From assembly GCF_026341125.1 (NCBI RefSeq), contig NZ_JAPEOR010000001.1, positions 2,480,001 to 2,544,000 on the forward strand: a stretch of DNA of 64,000 nucleotides, given 5' to 3'. Below are positions 1 through 7,594 of this stretch, one piece after another (position 1 is the first letter of the stretch; each line of letters opens with the position of its first letter). The stretch is from Streptomyces sp. NBC_01142. Its GTDB lineage: Bacteria; Actinomycetota; Actinomycetes; Streptomycetales; Streptomycetaceae. Both the position numbers and the translations under genes were made by a program. The notes beneath the pieces are model-generated. The model saw nothing but the letters and a program-made list of their open reading frames with translations, searched no databases and was not told the DNA's origin.

Positions 1-1
1 C

Positions 2-748
2 GACTGGTTCCTGGGCGGCAAGGACAACTATCCGGTCGACGAAGAGCTCGGCCGCCACATCATGAGCATCGACGCGCGCGCCAAGCATGTCGCGCAGACC
101 AACCGGTGGTTCATGCAGCGCTTCACACGCTGGATGGCGGGCGAGGCGGGCATACGCCAGTATCTCGACATCGGCACCGGCATCCCCACCGAGCCCAATC
201 TGCACCAGATAGCCCAGGCCGCCGCCCCCGAGTCCCGCATCGTCTACGCCGACAACGACCCCATCGTGCTGACGCACGCGGAGGCGCTGCTGCGCAGCAC
301 GCCCGAGGGCATGACCGACTACATCCAGGCGGATGTACGCGACCCCGAGCGCATCCTCGAGCAGGCCGGGAAAGTCCTCGACTTCGGGCAGCCGATCGCC
401 CTCTCGCTGGTGGCGCTGCTGCACTTCGTCGGCGACGAGGACAGCCCCTACGACCTGGTCCACCGGCTCGTGGACGCGCTGCCGGCCGGCAGCTATCTCG
501 TCCTGTCGCAGCTCACCGCCGACTTCGACCCGGTGGCCGTCCGGCGCGGAGTCGACATGTACGCGGCCGGCGGTGTCACGCTCGCCCCGCGTTCGCGCGC
601 CGAGGTCGAGCGCTTCTTCCACGGGCTGGAGCCGACCGAGCCCGGTATCGTCCCGCTGACGCAGTGGCACCCGGAGCTCGGTGTCGACGAGGTCTCCGAC
701 GGGGACGAGGCGGTCTCGCTGTATGCGGGAGTGGCCCGCAAGCCGTAA
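2..748 (+). CDS. SAM-dependent methyltransferase, DUF574/Methyltransf_19 type (5' partial)
   Basis: The reading frame is open from the first bases of the window, so the gene begins upstream. The visible N-terminus DWFLGGKDNYPVDEE is the conserved opening block of the DUF574 (PF04672) methyltransferases that are abundant in Streptomyces. An in-frame ATG at 62 lies inside conserved sequence and is not the true start. The SAM-binding block follows as YLDIGTGIPT and then VYADNDPIVL. These proteins are annotated as SAM-dependent methyltransferases but their substrates are mostly unknown. It stops at 746-748, 67 bases before the LysR gene. The family call is firm; no substrate can be inferred. Confidence 0.88.
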   Translation, partial: DWFLGGKDNYPVDEELGRHIMSIDARAKHVAQTNRWFMQRFTRWMAGEAGIRQYLDIGTGIPTEPNLHQIAQAAAPESRIVYADNDPIVLTHAEALLRSTPEGMTDYIQADVRDPERILEQAGKVLDFGQPIALSLVALLHFVGDEDSPYDLVHRLVDALPAGSYLVLSQLTADFDPVAVRRGVDMYAAGGVTLAPRSRAEVERFFHGLEPTEPGIVPLTQWHPELGVDEVSDGDEAVSLYAGVARKP

Positions 749-803
749 CCGGGGGAGCGGAGGCGGGGGGTGGGGCGATCTGCCGTACTCCCCAAATTCT
801 GCT

Positions 804-809
804 TATGAT
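804..809 (+). promoter_or_regulatory. Candidate -10 element for a leaderless LysR transcript
   Basis: TATGAT lies six bases before the GTG at 816, the spacing expected when transcription starts at the first codon. No Shine-Dalgarno sequence precedes that GTG. I see no clear -35. Leaderless mRNAs are common in Streptomyces; their use here is inferred. Confidence 0.45.
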
Positions 810-815
810 TCACGG

Positions 816-1721
816 GTGTTCGATGCCCGGCACATCAGGACGTTCCACGAAGTGGTCAGAGCCGGTTCGTACTCGGCCGCCGCTCGCGCGCTCGGCTATA
901 CGCAGCCCGCGATCACGCAGCAGATGAAAGCCCTGGAACGGGACGTCGGCACACCGCTGTTCATCCGGGTCGGCCGCGGCCTGCGCCTCACCGAGGCCGG
1001 AGAGGCGCTCTCGCGGCACGCCACGGTCATCCTCGACAGCATGTCCGCCGCACAGCAGCAGATGGGTGCCCTCACCCGGCTGCGGGCGGGACGGGTGCGT
1101 GTCTGTGCCTTCCCCAGTGCCAATGCCTCGCTCATCCCCGAGACGCTGGCCCGGCTCGCCGCCGACCACCCCGGGGTGCGCGTCGACCTGCTGGAGAACG
1201 AGCCGCCCGAGTCGCTGCAGCGGCTGGTGCGCGGCGAATGCGACATCACGCTGGCCTTCACCTATCCCGGTCTGCACGAGCATGTGCCGGACGAGCTGGT
1301 GGAGATACCGCTTCTCGAGGACCAGTTGACGGTGCTGCTGCCGACCGGGCATTCACTGGCGCGGCGGCGGGCGGTGCAACTGGCCGATCTCGCCGAGGAG
1401 CGCTGGATCGCGGGGTGTCTGCGGTGCCGCGCCAACCTCCTCCACGAGTGCGCCGAGCGGGGCTTCGCGCCGGACATCGCCTTCACCACGGACGACAATC
1501 TCGTGGTGCAGAGCCTGGTGGCGGAGGGCCTGGGTGTCGCCATGATGCCGGCCCTCGTGCTGAACTTCCTCTGCCACCGGAAGGTGACCGGCCGGCCGCT
1601 GCAGCCCGCCTCCCGGCGGCAGATCTCGGCGTACGTCCTGCGGGAGCATCTGAGGATCCCGGCGACGGCTCTGGTGCTCGACGAGCTCAAGACGGTCGCG
1701 GCGAACAAGATCGGCTGCTGA
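816..1721 (+). CDS. LysR-family transcriptional regulator
   Basis: Regulator of about 301 residues, the usual LysR length. The N-terminal winged helix-turn-helix is clear (ARHIRTFHEVVRAGSYSAAA, then ALGYTQPAITQQM), followed by a periplasmic-binding-type effector domain from about residue 90. I place the start at GTG 816, because the longer frame back to 681 runs into the upstream gene and the HTH begins immediately after 816. The next two genes are a cysteine dioxygenase and a YeiH-type exporter. LysR regulators such as YeiE and CysB often control sulfur genes or sit beside YeiH, so control of this pair by a sulfur metabolite is likely but inferred. Confidence 0.9.
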   Translation: MFDARHIRTFHEVVRAGSYSAAARALGYTQPAITQQMKALERDVGTPLFIRVGRGLRLTEAGEALSRHATVILDSMSAAQQQMGALTRLRAGRVRVCAFPSANASLIPETLARLAADHPGVRVDLLENEPPESLQRLVRGECDITLAFTYPGLHEHVPDELVEIPLLEDQLTVLLPTGHSLARRRAVQLADLAEERWIAGCLRCRANLLHECAERGFAPDIAFTTDDNLVVQSLVAEGLGVAMMPALVLNFLCHRKVTGRPLQPASRRQISAYVLREHLRIPATALVLDELKTVAANKIGC

Positions 1722-1812
1722 GCCTCGCGCACCCAACTCATAAGCAGTGCTTGGGAACTGGCGAAGAAACCCTCGTTGGACGTGATGGGTCGGGCGCCAC
1801 GACGCTGCCGTT

Positions 1813-2400
1813 ATGGCTACTTCGACCGTATCGACCGCATCGACCGCCTTCCGGGCCGCGCGCAGGACCGACCGCCTCGACGTGCTGATAGCCGAGGTGC
1901 GCGAGGCCGTCGGACGGGGACTGCCGCCGGACCTGACGGCGTACCTGGTCGGTGAGCGTCTCGCGCCCCATCTGGGCGCGGACGATCTCCTCACCCCGGA
2001 GCAGTGCGAGAGCGACCCCGCGTGTTACCGCCAGCATCTGCTCCACGCCGAGCACGACGGGAGCTTCTCGCTCGTCGCGCTGGTCTGGCTGCCCGGCCAG
2101 GGCACCTCCGTGCACGACCATGTGTCGTGGTGCACGACAGGCGTCCACGAGGGCGAGGAGCACGAGCGGCGCTACCGGCTCGTCCCGTCCACCGTGGACG
2201 GTACGTCCGCGCGTCTCGTCGCCACCGGTGATGTGGTCAATGCCCAGGGAGCAGTGTGCGGCTTCGCTCCGCCCGGTGACATCCACCGGGTCTGGAACGC
2301 GGGCACGGGCCGGGCGATTTCCCTCCATGTCTACGGCGCGGACATCTCCCGCCTGAAGTCCAGCGTCCGCCGGGTCTACGAGCTGCCGGCCGACCACTGA
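1813..2400 (+). CDS. Cysteine dioxygenase family protein
   Basis: Cupin-fold thiol dioxygenase of 195 residues. Type I cysteine dioxygenases oxidise L-cysteine with O2 to cysteine sulfinate using a ferrous iron held by three His. The motif VHDHVSWC supplies the paired His and IHRVWN near residue 160 supplies the third. The length fits the bacterial family. The stop overlaps the start of the putative sulfite/sulfonate exporter by one base (TGATG), so the two are co-translated. That pairing supports cysteine disposal through sulfinate and sulfite followed by export. A related substrate such as 3-mercaptopropionate cannot be excluded. Confidence 0.87.
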   Translation: MATSTVSTASTAFRAARRTDRLDVLIAEVREAVGRGLPPDLTAYLVGERLAPHLGADDLLTPEQCESDPACYRQHLLHAEHDGSFSLVALVWLPGQGTSVHDHVSWCTTGVHEGEEHERRYRLVPSTVDGTSARLVATGDVVNAQGAVCGFAPPGDIHRVWNAGTGRAISLHVYGADISRLKSSVRRVYELPADH

Positions 2401-3452
2401 TGGCGCTGCTCCGCGAACGGGCCTCCACGGCGCCCCCGTCCGCCGCCGCGCCCCGCGCGCTGCCCGGGCTCGCGCTCGCGGCCGCCGGCGTCGCTGTGGC
2501 CTGGTCCGTCCACCACCTGCTGCCGGGCCTGCCGATGCTGACCGCCGCCGTGGTGCTGGGCGTCGTGGCGGCGCACCTGCCCAGGGTGCGCTCCGTGGTC
2601 CGGGGAGCAGCACGCCCGGGACTCTCGTACGCGGGAAAACGGCTGATGCGGATCGGCATCGTCCTGCTCGGGCTGAAGCTGAGCCTGGACGACGTGCTCG
2701 GCCTCGGCTGGGCAACGGTCACCATGGTGCTCGGCGTCGTCGCCGCCACCTTCTTCGGCACCTGGTGGCTGGGCCGCCGGATGGGGCTGCCCGGCGACCA
2801 GCCGCTGCTCATCGCCACCGGCTACTCCATCTGCGGGGCGTCCGCGATCGGCGCGGTGAGCGAGGCGACGGACAGCGACGAGCGGGACGTGGCGACGTCG
2901 GTGGCCCTGGTGACGCTGTGCGGGACGCTCGCCATCGCCGTACTGCCGCTGCTCCAGGGGCCGCTGGGGCTGAGCGACGCGGAGTTCGGCCGGTGGGTCG
3001 GTGCGAGCGTGCACGACGTGGGACAGGTGGTGGCCACCGCGCAGACCGCCGGGCCCGGCGCACTCGGAGAGTCGGTCCTGGTCAAGCTGATGCGGGTGGC
3101 GCTCCTCGCACCGCTCGTCGCGGCGGTGGCGCTGTCCGTACGGCGTCGGCGACGGGCCGGGGAGGCAGCGGCTCTGCCGGGCAGGAAGCGGCTGCCGCTC
3201 GTACCGCTCTTCGTCGTCGGCTTTCTGGCGATGGTGGCCCTGCGCAGCACCGGCCTGCTCCCGGCCACCGCGATCGACGCGGCGCAGATCGCCCAGGAAC
3301 TGCTGCTCGCCGCTGCCCTGTTCGGGCTCGGCAGTGCGGTGGACCTGCCGTCACTGACCCGCACGGGCGGCCGGGTGGCGGCGCTCGGACTGTGCTCCTG
3401 GGTGGTGGTGGCGGGGGTGTCGTACGCGGGAGTACTGCTGGTCATGGGGTGA
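2400..3452 (+). CDS. YeiH/UPF0324-family putative sulfate/sulfite exporter
   Basis: Integral membrane protein of 350 residues with about ten hydrophobic segments, matching the PSE family (PF03601, YeiH). Family landmarks are the RIGIVLLGLKLSLDDVL segment and the ATGYSICGASAIGAVS block near residues 140-155, followed by VHDVGQVVATAQT. Members are predicted to export sulfate or sulfite-like anions, with limited direct evidence. Translational coupling to the cysteine dioxygenase gene fits removal of sulfite made from cysteine sulfinate. This is the last gene of the LysR-CDO-exporter group. Confidence 0.85.
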   Translation: MALLRERASTAPPSAAAPRALPGLALAAAGVAVAWSVHHLLPGLPMLTAAVVLGVVAAHLPRVRSVVRGAARPGLSYAGKRLMRIGIVLLGLKLSLDDVLGLGWATVTMVLGVVAATFFGTWWLGRRMGLPGDQPLLIATGYSICGASAIGAVSEATDSDERDVATSVALVTLCGTLAIAVLPLLQGPLGLSDAEFGRWVGASVHDVGQVVATAQTAGPGALGESVLVKLMRVALLAPLVAAVALSVRRRRRAGEAAALPGRKRLPLVPLFVVGFLAMVALRSTGLLPATAIDAAQIAQELLLAAALFGLGSAVDLPSLTRTGGRVAALGLCSWVVVAGVSYAGVLLVMG

Positions 3453-3486
3453 GCGCAGGGTTCGCCCGGTTGCCGCTCGTACGCGT

Positions 3487-3503
3487 CCCGGCGCCGCGCC
3501 GGG
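3487..3503 (+). terminator. Short GC hairpin after the exporter gene
   Basis: Seven-base perfect arms CCCGGCG/CGCCGGG with a three-base loop, 35 bases after the exporter stop. There is no U-tract, as is usual in Streptomyces. A transcription end is plausible but unproven. Confidence 0.3.
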
Positions 3504-3566
3504 TAATGCGGGCCGACGTCAGGAGGATGAAACTGGGGGCAGGGCCCGGAGGGTGGAGGTGAACAT

Positions 3567-5129
3567 GTGTGCGACGACCCGCTCGGCCCCGGGTGCCAGG
3601 CCGAGATCCCGCCGGCGGGCCTGTCGACGGGCGTCGCCGTCCTCGGCACGGACACGAGGTACCTCTTCGCGGATGCCGCCTACTGCCGGATCTCGGGCGA
3701 AGATCCCACGGCGCTCGTGGGCCGGACCGTCAGCCCACAGGCCGAGCGGAAAGTAGGCTCCGCGGCGCTTGTGGCCGGGGTTCTCGCGGACGGGACCTCT
3801 CGTACCCAGGTGGGCGCCGCGAGTCGTTGCACGTGGCATCGTCTGACCGGCCACGGCAGAGTCCTCGGTGCCGTGGGCATCGTTGCCGAGACAGCCTCCG
3901 CCCCGGGAGGCGAACAGGAATCCGCCACGTACCGCCTCGATGCTGCGGATGACGCCGGCCGGATCGGGACGACCCTCGATGAGGGGACCAGCTGCGTCGA
4001 AGCGGTGAATTTTCTCGTCCCCCGGCTGTGCGACGCGGCCGCGGTCGATCTGCTGCCGGAGCCGCCGTCGACAGTCGGCGACCCACGCAGCGTGCCGATG
4101 CCCATGGTGTACCGGGCCGCCGTGGCCGGCCGGGCGGACCTGCTCGCCGCCGGTCAGGCGCCCAGGGAGGCCAGCTCTTCGATTCAGCCGGCAGATTCAC
4201 TCTCGGCCCGCGCAATGCAAGGCGGCCACCCCGTTCTCGACGACAGATGGATGGCAGTACCGCTCATCGCTCACGATCGTGTGAGGGGTGTCGTGCTGGT
4301 CGCCCGGATGCACGGCAGCTTCGGCCGGTACGAGGCGCTGACCATCCGGTCGGCGGCCCGGCGTGCTGCCCTCGCCATCGACCATGCCCGTCTGTTCGCC
4401 CAGGCCCAGCGGACCGCTGTCGAACTGCAGCGAGCCCTGCAGACCGCCCCCGGGCGCCCGCACCCCAACCTTCAGTTGGCCACGCGCTACCTTCCCACCG
4501 GCACCGGGACCCTGGTCGGCGGGGACTGGTTCGAGACCGTTCGTCTTCACTTCGGGCGGACGCTGCTCGTGATGGGCGATGTGATGGGGCACGGCGTGGA
4601 AGCCGCGGTCGACATGAGCAGCTACCGCTCGATGCTCCGCGACGTTGCGGCGGCCGATCTTCCACCGCACCGGGTGCTGCGGCAGCTCGACCTCGCCATC
4701 GCCGAAGCCACCGCGAGGCGGCCCGCCACGTGTCTGCTCGTACGGGTGGACCCCGCGCGCGCAATGGGCTCCTTCTCCAGCGCGGGGCACCTGCCCCCCG
4801 CCGTGTTCAGCCGGGACGGCGCCGCGGATCTGATCCAGGTGCCCGTCGGGCCGCCGCTCGGCACCGGTGTGGGTGGATACGACATCGTCTCCCGGGCTCT
4901 GAACCCCGGCGACACTCTGCTCCTGTTCACCGACGGCCTGGTCGAACGGCGCGGGGAGGACATCGACTCCTCGCTCGCACGCCTGGCGCGCGTACACCCG
5001 GCCCCCGGTCACACCGTCGACGAACTCGTCGACGAAGTGCTCGGCGCACTCGACGCCGCGCATGCGGAGGACGACGTGGCTCTCATGGCCGCGCGCATCC
5101 GGCACCGGCCGGTACCGGAGCACCAGTGA
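3567..5129 (+). CDS. PAS/GAF-domain SpoIIE-family PP2C phosphatase
   Basis: Protein of 520 residues. Residues 20-100 look like a degenerate PAS domain, about 120-280 a GAF domain, and 300-515 a SpoIIE/PP2C catalytic domain. Metal-binding acidic motifs are visible: GGDWFETV, VMGDVMGHG, LFTDGLVERRG and EDDVALM. Such proteins dephosphorylate anti-anti-sigma factors in partner-switching pathways, and Streptomyces has dozens. The start is GTG 3567, preceded by GGAGGTGA; the ATG two bases upstream is in the wrong frame. No anti-sigma or anti-anti-sigma gene is adjacent, so the partner is unknown. Confidence 0.87.
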   Translation: MCDDPLGPGCQAEIPPAGLSTGVAVLGTDTRYLFADAAYCRISGEDPTALVGRTVSPQAERKVGSAALVAGVLADGTSRTQVGAASRCTWHRLTGHGRVLGAVGIVAETASAPGGEQESATYRLDAADDAGRIGTTLDEGTSCVEAVNFLVPRLCDAAAVDLLPEPPSTVGDPRSVPMPMVYRAAVAGRADLLAAGQAPREASSSIQPADSLSARAMQGGHPVLDDRWMAVPLIAHDRVRGVVLVARMHGSFGRYEALTIRSAARRAALAIDHARLFAQAQRTAVELQRALQTAPGRPHPNLQLATRYLPTGTGTLVGGDWFETVRLHFGRTLLVMGDVMGHGVEAAVDMSSYRSMLRDVAAADLPPHRVLRQLDLAIAEATARRPATCLLVRVDPARAMGSFSSAGHLPPAVFSRDGAADLIQVPVGPPLGTGVGGYDIVSRALNPGDTLLLFTDGLVERRGEDIDSSLARLARVHPAPGHTVDELVDEVLGALDAAHAEDDVALMAARIRHRPVPEHQ

Positions 5130-5226
5130 CCGCTGAGTGATCACCGCCTGACCGGGCCGGGAACTGGGCGGGAGGTCCGTCCGACTCTCTGGCGAGCGGG
5201 GTGTACCCGCGCGCAAGGGAGGTGCG

Positions 5227-5862
5227 ATGGGCGGGCTTGATGTGCGGATGCGAGGGATCGTCTGCCGCCATGGCCGGGTCGACGCCGTCCGGGACACGGA
5301 CCTCGAGATCGCCGCCGGCGAGCGGGTCGCCCTGACCGGCACCAACGGCTCGGGCAAGACCACACTGCTGCGGGCCGTCCTCGGTCTGCACCGGCAGGCC
5401 GACGGCGAGATCCTGGTCGGAGGGCGGGGTACGCGTACCGCGGCCGACTGGGCCTGGCGGCGGCGGGTCTGCGCATGGATACCGCAGAAGCCCGCAGCGG
5501 GACGCTTTCCGCTGCCGGCCCGGGAGTTGCTCCTGAGCAGCGGCGCGGCGGCGGAGGCGGGCGAGGCAGCGCGGAAGCTGGGCGTCGGCGAACTGGTCGG
5601 CCGGCCGCTGCACACGTTGTCCGGAGGGCAGTTGCAGCGTATGCATCTGGCCCGCGCGGTCGGCTGTGTCGCCGCCGGGGCAGGGGTGCTGCTGGCCGAC
5701 GAGCCCACCGCGGCACTCGACTTCTCCGGTCAGGAGGAGGCGGCCGACGTACTGCTCGCGCTGCCGGTCACCGTGCTCGTGGTGACGCACGACCGGGCGC
5801 TGGCGGACCGCTGCGACCGCGTGCTGGAGATGGCCGCGGGCCAGTTGCGGGTGGTCCGGTGA
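5227..5862 (+). CDS. Metal ABC transporter ATP-binding protein (Zn/Mn type)
   Basis: ATPase of 211 residues. Walker A is GTNGSGKTT (38-46), the Q-loop is in WIPQKP, the signature is LSGGQLQRMHLARA and Walker B is LLADEPTAALD, with a switch His in VVVTHDRA. It would energise the permease that overlaps its stop and serve the lipoprotein after that. Gene order ATPase-permease-binding protein matches Zn/Mn importers; AztABC is the closest named system I can suggest. RBS GGGAGG lies just before ATG 5227. The role is firm; zinc specificity is inferred. Confidence 0.85.
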   Translation: MGGLDVRMRGIVCRHGRVDAVRDTDLEIAAGERVALTGTNGSGKTTLLRAVLGLHRQADGEILVGGRGTRTAADWAWRRRVCAWIPQKPAAGRFPLPARELLLSSGAAAEAGEAARKLGVGELVGRPLHTLSGGQLQRMHLARAVGCVAAGAGVLLADEPTAALDFSGQEEAADVLLALPVTVLVVTHDRALADRCDRVLEMAAGQLRVVR

Positions 5863-6746
5863 GCATGACCCTGGCCGTGGCGGACGTCGCCGAGCTGCTG
5901 CAGCTCCTGCCCGTACAACGGGCCGGACTGGCCCTGCTGTTGGCGGCCGTCGGACTGCCCGTCATCGGTGTGGTGATCGTGGGGCTGGACATCATGCCGG
6001 TGCGCTTCGCGATGATGCATGTGGCCCTGCTGGGCATCGCGATCGGCATGCTGACCGGGCTCGATCCCATGCTGTGCGCGCTCGTTGCCTGTGCGCTCGC
6101 GGGCGCCGGGGTCGCGCCGCTGGCCCGTACGCCCGACGGGCTCTCCGGGGCCATGGGGCTCCTGATGAGCCTGGCCGTCGCGGCCGCGCTGCTGGTGCTG
6201 GCGGTCTCGGGGGTCAACGCCTCCGGTGCGTTCGCGCTGCTGTGGGGGTCGATCCTCTCGGTGGGCACCGCGGACCTGGTGGTACTCGGAGTGCTGGCCG
6301 TCCTGGTGCCGGGCCTGTTCTGGTGGCGGCGGCGCGACGTGGCACTGCTCTTGTACGACCGTGAACTCGCCCAGTGTTCCGGCGTTGCGGTCTCCAAGCT
6401 GACGCTGCTGCTGCTGGTTCTTGTCGCGGTGTCGGTGGCCGGGGCGCTCAAGCTGACCGGAGCGCTGCTGGTCGATGCCCTCACCCTGCTGCCCGCGCTC
6501 GCCGCACGGCGCCTGGGCACGTCCCTCGTATCGATCACCGCCTGGGCGGTCGGCATCGGCATCGCCGTCAATCTGACCGGGTTTCTGCTCGCCCTCTGGC
6601 TGGACCTGCCGCCCGGTCCTGTTCTTGTCCTGACGGCGGGGGCGGTTGTCCTCGGCGTTCACTTCATCCCCGAACGGAGAATCAGCTCATGGCGCGCAAC
6701 CGCGTCCGCATCCGCATCGCTTCCCTCTTCCCCTTCCTCGCACTGA
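5859..6746 (+). CDS. Metal ABC transporter permease (ABC-3 family)
   Basis: Membrane protein of about 295 residues with eight or nine hydrophobic segments, of the ABC-3 (ZnuB/MntB) type. The start is either GTG 5859, which overlaps the ATPase stop as GTGA, or ATG 5865 two codons later. The segment LKLTGALLVDALTLLPALAA is typical of the family. Its 3' end overlaps the binding-protein gene by 58 bases in another frame, an unusually long overlap, so the last 20 or so residues (after HFIPERR) may be dispensable. It should act with the flanking ATPase and lipoprotein. Confidence 0.83.
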   Translation: MSMTLAVADVAELLQLLPVQRAGLALLLAAVGLPVIGVVIVGLDIMPVRFAMMHVALLGIAIGMLTGLDPMLCALVACALAGAGVAPLARTPDGLSGAMGLLMSLAVAAALLVLAVSGVNASGAFALLWGSILSVGTADLVVLGVLAVLVPGLFWWRRRDVALLLYDRELAQCSGVAVSKLTLLLLVLVAVSVAGALKLTGALLVDALTLLPALAARRLGTSLVSITAWAVGIGIAVNLTGFLLALWLDLPPGPVLVLTAGAVVLGVHFIPERRISSWRATASASASLPSSPSSH

Positions 6747-7501
6747 GCGCGGGTGTGGCCCTGACGGCAGGCTGCGGCACCGCCGACGACCCCTCCGGCG
6801 GCAAGCACCCGCACGACGGGGCGCCGGTGGTGGTCGCCACGACCACATGGGAGGGCGCCTTCGCCAAGGCGGCGGGTGCCAAGGATGTGAAGGTCATCGT
6901 TCCCCAGTCGGTGCAGCACGCCCCCGATTACGACCCCAAGCCGTCCGATCTGGCGGCGGTCGCCGCAGCCGACTTCGTGCTGTACGCGCCCTTCGAGCCG
7001 TACGCCGAGAAGATCAAGGAGGCGGCCGGATCCGACGCCGAGCTCGTCGAGGTCGGCCTCGACAACGACGCCGACAAGGTGACGGCCGAAGTGACCCGGC
7101 TGGGAAAGCTGTTCGGCACCGATGACGCCGCCGCCCGGTGGAAGAAGTCGTTCGGGGCGGAGTACGGCAAGCTGCAGAAGGAGCTGAAGTCGGCCTGGCC
7201 GGAGGGGAAGCCGCCGACCGCCGCCGCACAGGTCTTCACCGCCTGGTCGGCCAGGATGACGGGCGCGGAGGTGGTGGGCACGTACGGCCCCGAGGCGGTA
7301 ACGGCCAAGCAGTTGTCCGAGCTGTCGGGGAAGAAGCCGGCTCTGGTGCTCGACAACGCGCATATGTCGACCGGCACGGTGCTGCCCGACTCCGGCGCCG
7401 AGCAGGTGAAGATCGTCAACTACCCGGGCCCGGACCTCGAGCTGCTGCCCGTGTACCGGGCGGCCGCGGACGCGGTGAAGAAGGCCATGGCCGGCTCCTG
7501 A
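6689..7501 (+). CDS. Metal ABC transporter substrate-binding lipoprotein (ZnuA/TroA-like)
   Basis: Protein of 270 residues with a positively charged N-terminus, a hydrophobic stretch and a lipobox (LTAGC, Cys near residue 30), so it is anchored to the outer face of the membrane. The block VQHAPDYDPKPSDL matches the HxxDYEPxPxD element of cluster A-I metal-binding proteins, where the His is a ligand. A short His patch (KHPHDG) follows the lipid anchor. It lacks the long His-rich loop of ZnuA and is shorter than usual. It is the third gene of the ABC operon and is followed by a strong hairpin. Zinc or manganese is likely; the metal is not proven. Confidence 0.78.
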   Translation: MARNRVRIRIASLFPFLALSAGVALTAGCGTADDPSGGKHPHDGAPVVVATTTWEGAFAKAAGAKDVKVIVPQSVQHAPDYDPKPSDLAAVAAADFVLYAPFEPYAEKIKEAAGSDAELVEVGLDNDADKVTAEVTRLGKLFGTDDAAARWKKSFGAEYGKLQKELKSAWPEGKPPTAAAQVFTAWSARMTGAEVVGTYGPEAVTAKQLSELSGKKPALVLDNAHMSTGTVLPDSGAEQVKIVNYPGPDLELLPVYRAAADAVKKAMAGS

Positions 7502-7508
7502 GCCGTGC

Positions 7509-7531
7509 GGGGGGCCGGGTTCCGGCCCCCC
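7509..7531 (+). terminator. Strong stem-loop after the metal ABC operon
   Basis: Perfect ten-base arms GGGGGGCCGG/CCGGCCCCCC with a GTT loop, eight bases after the lipoprotein stop. It also lies just beyond the end of the convergent CoA-ligase gene, so it may terminate both. No U-tract. Confidence 0.6.
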
Positions 7532-7594
7532 GGGGCCGGCCGCCGCGTCTCTTCGGCGCCGGCCCCCGCCGCCTACCGTTGGCACCGCGTACCG

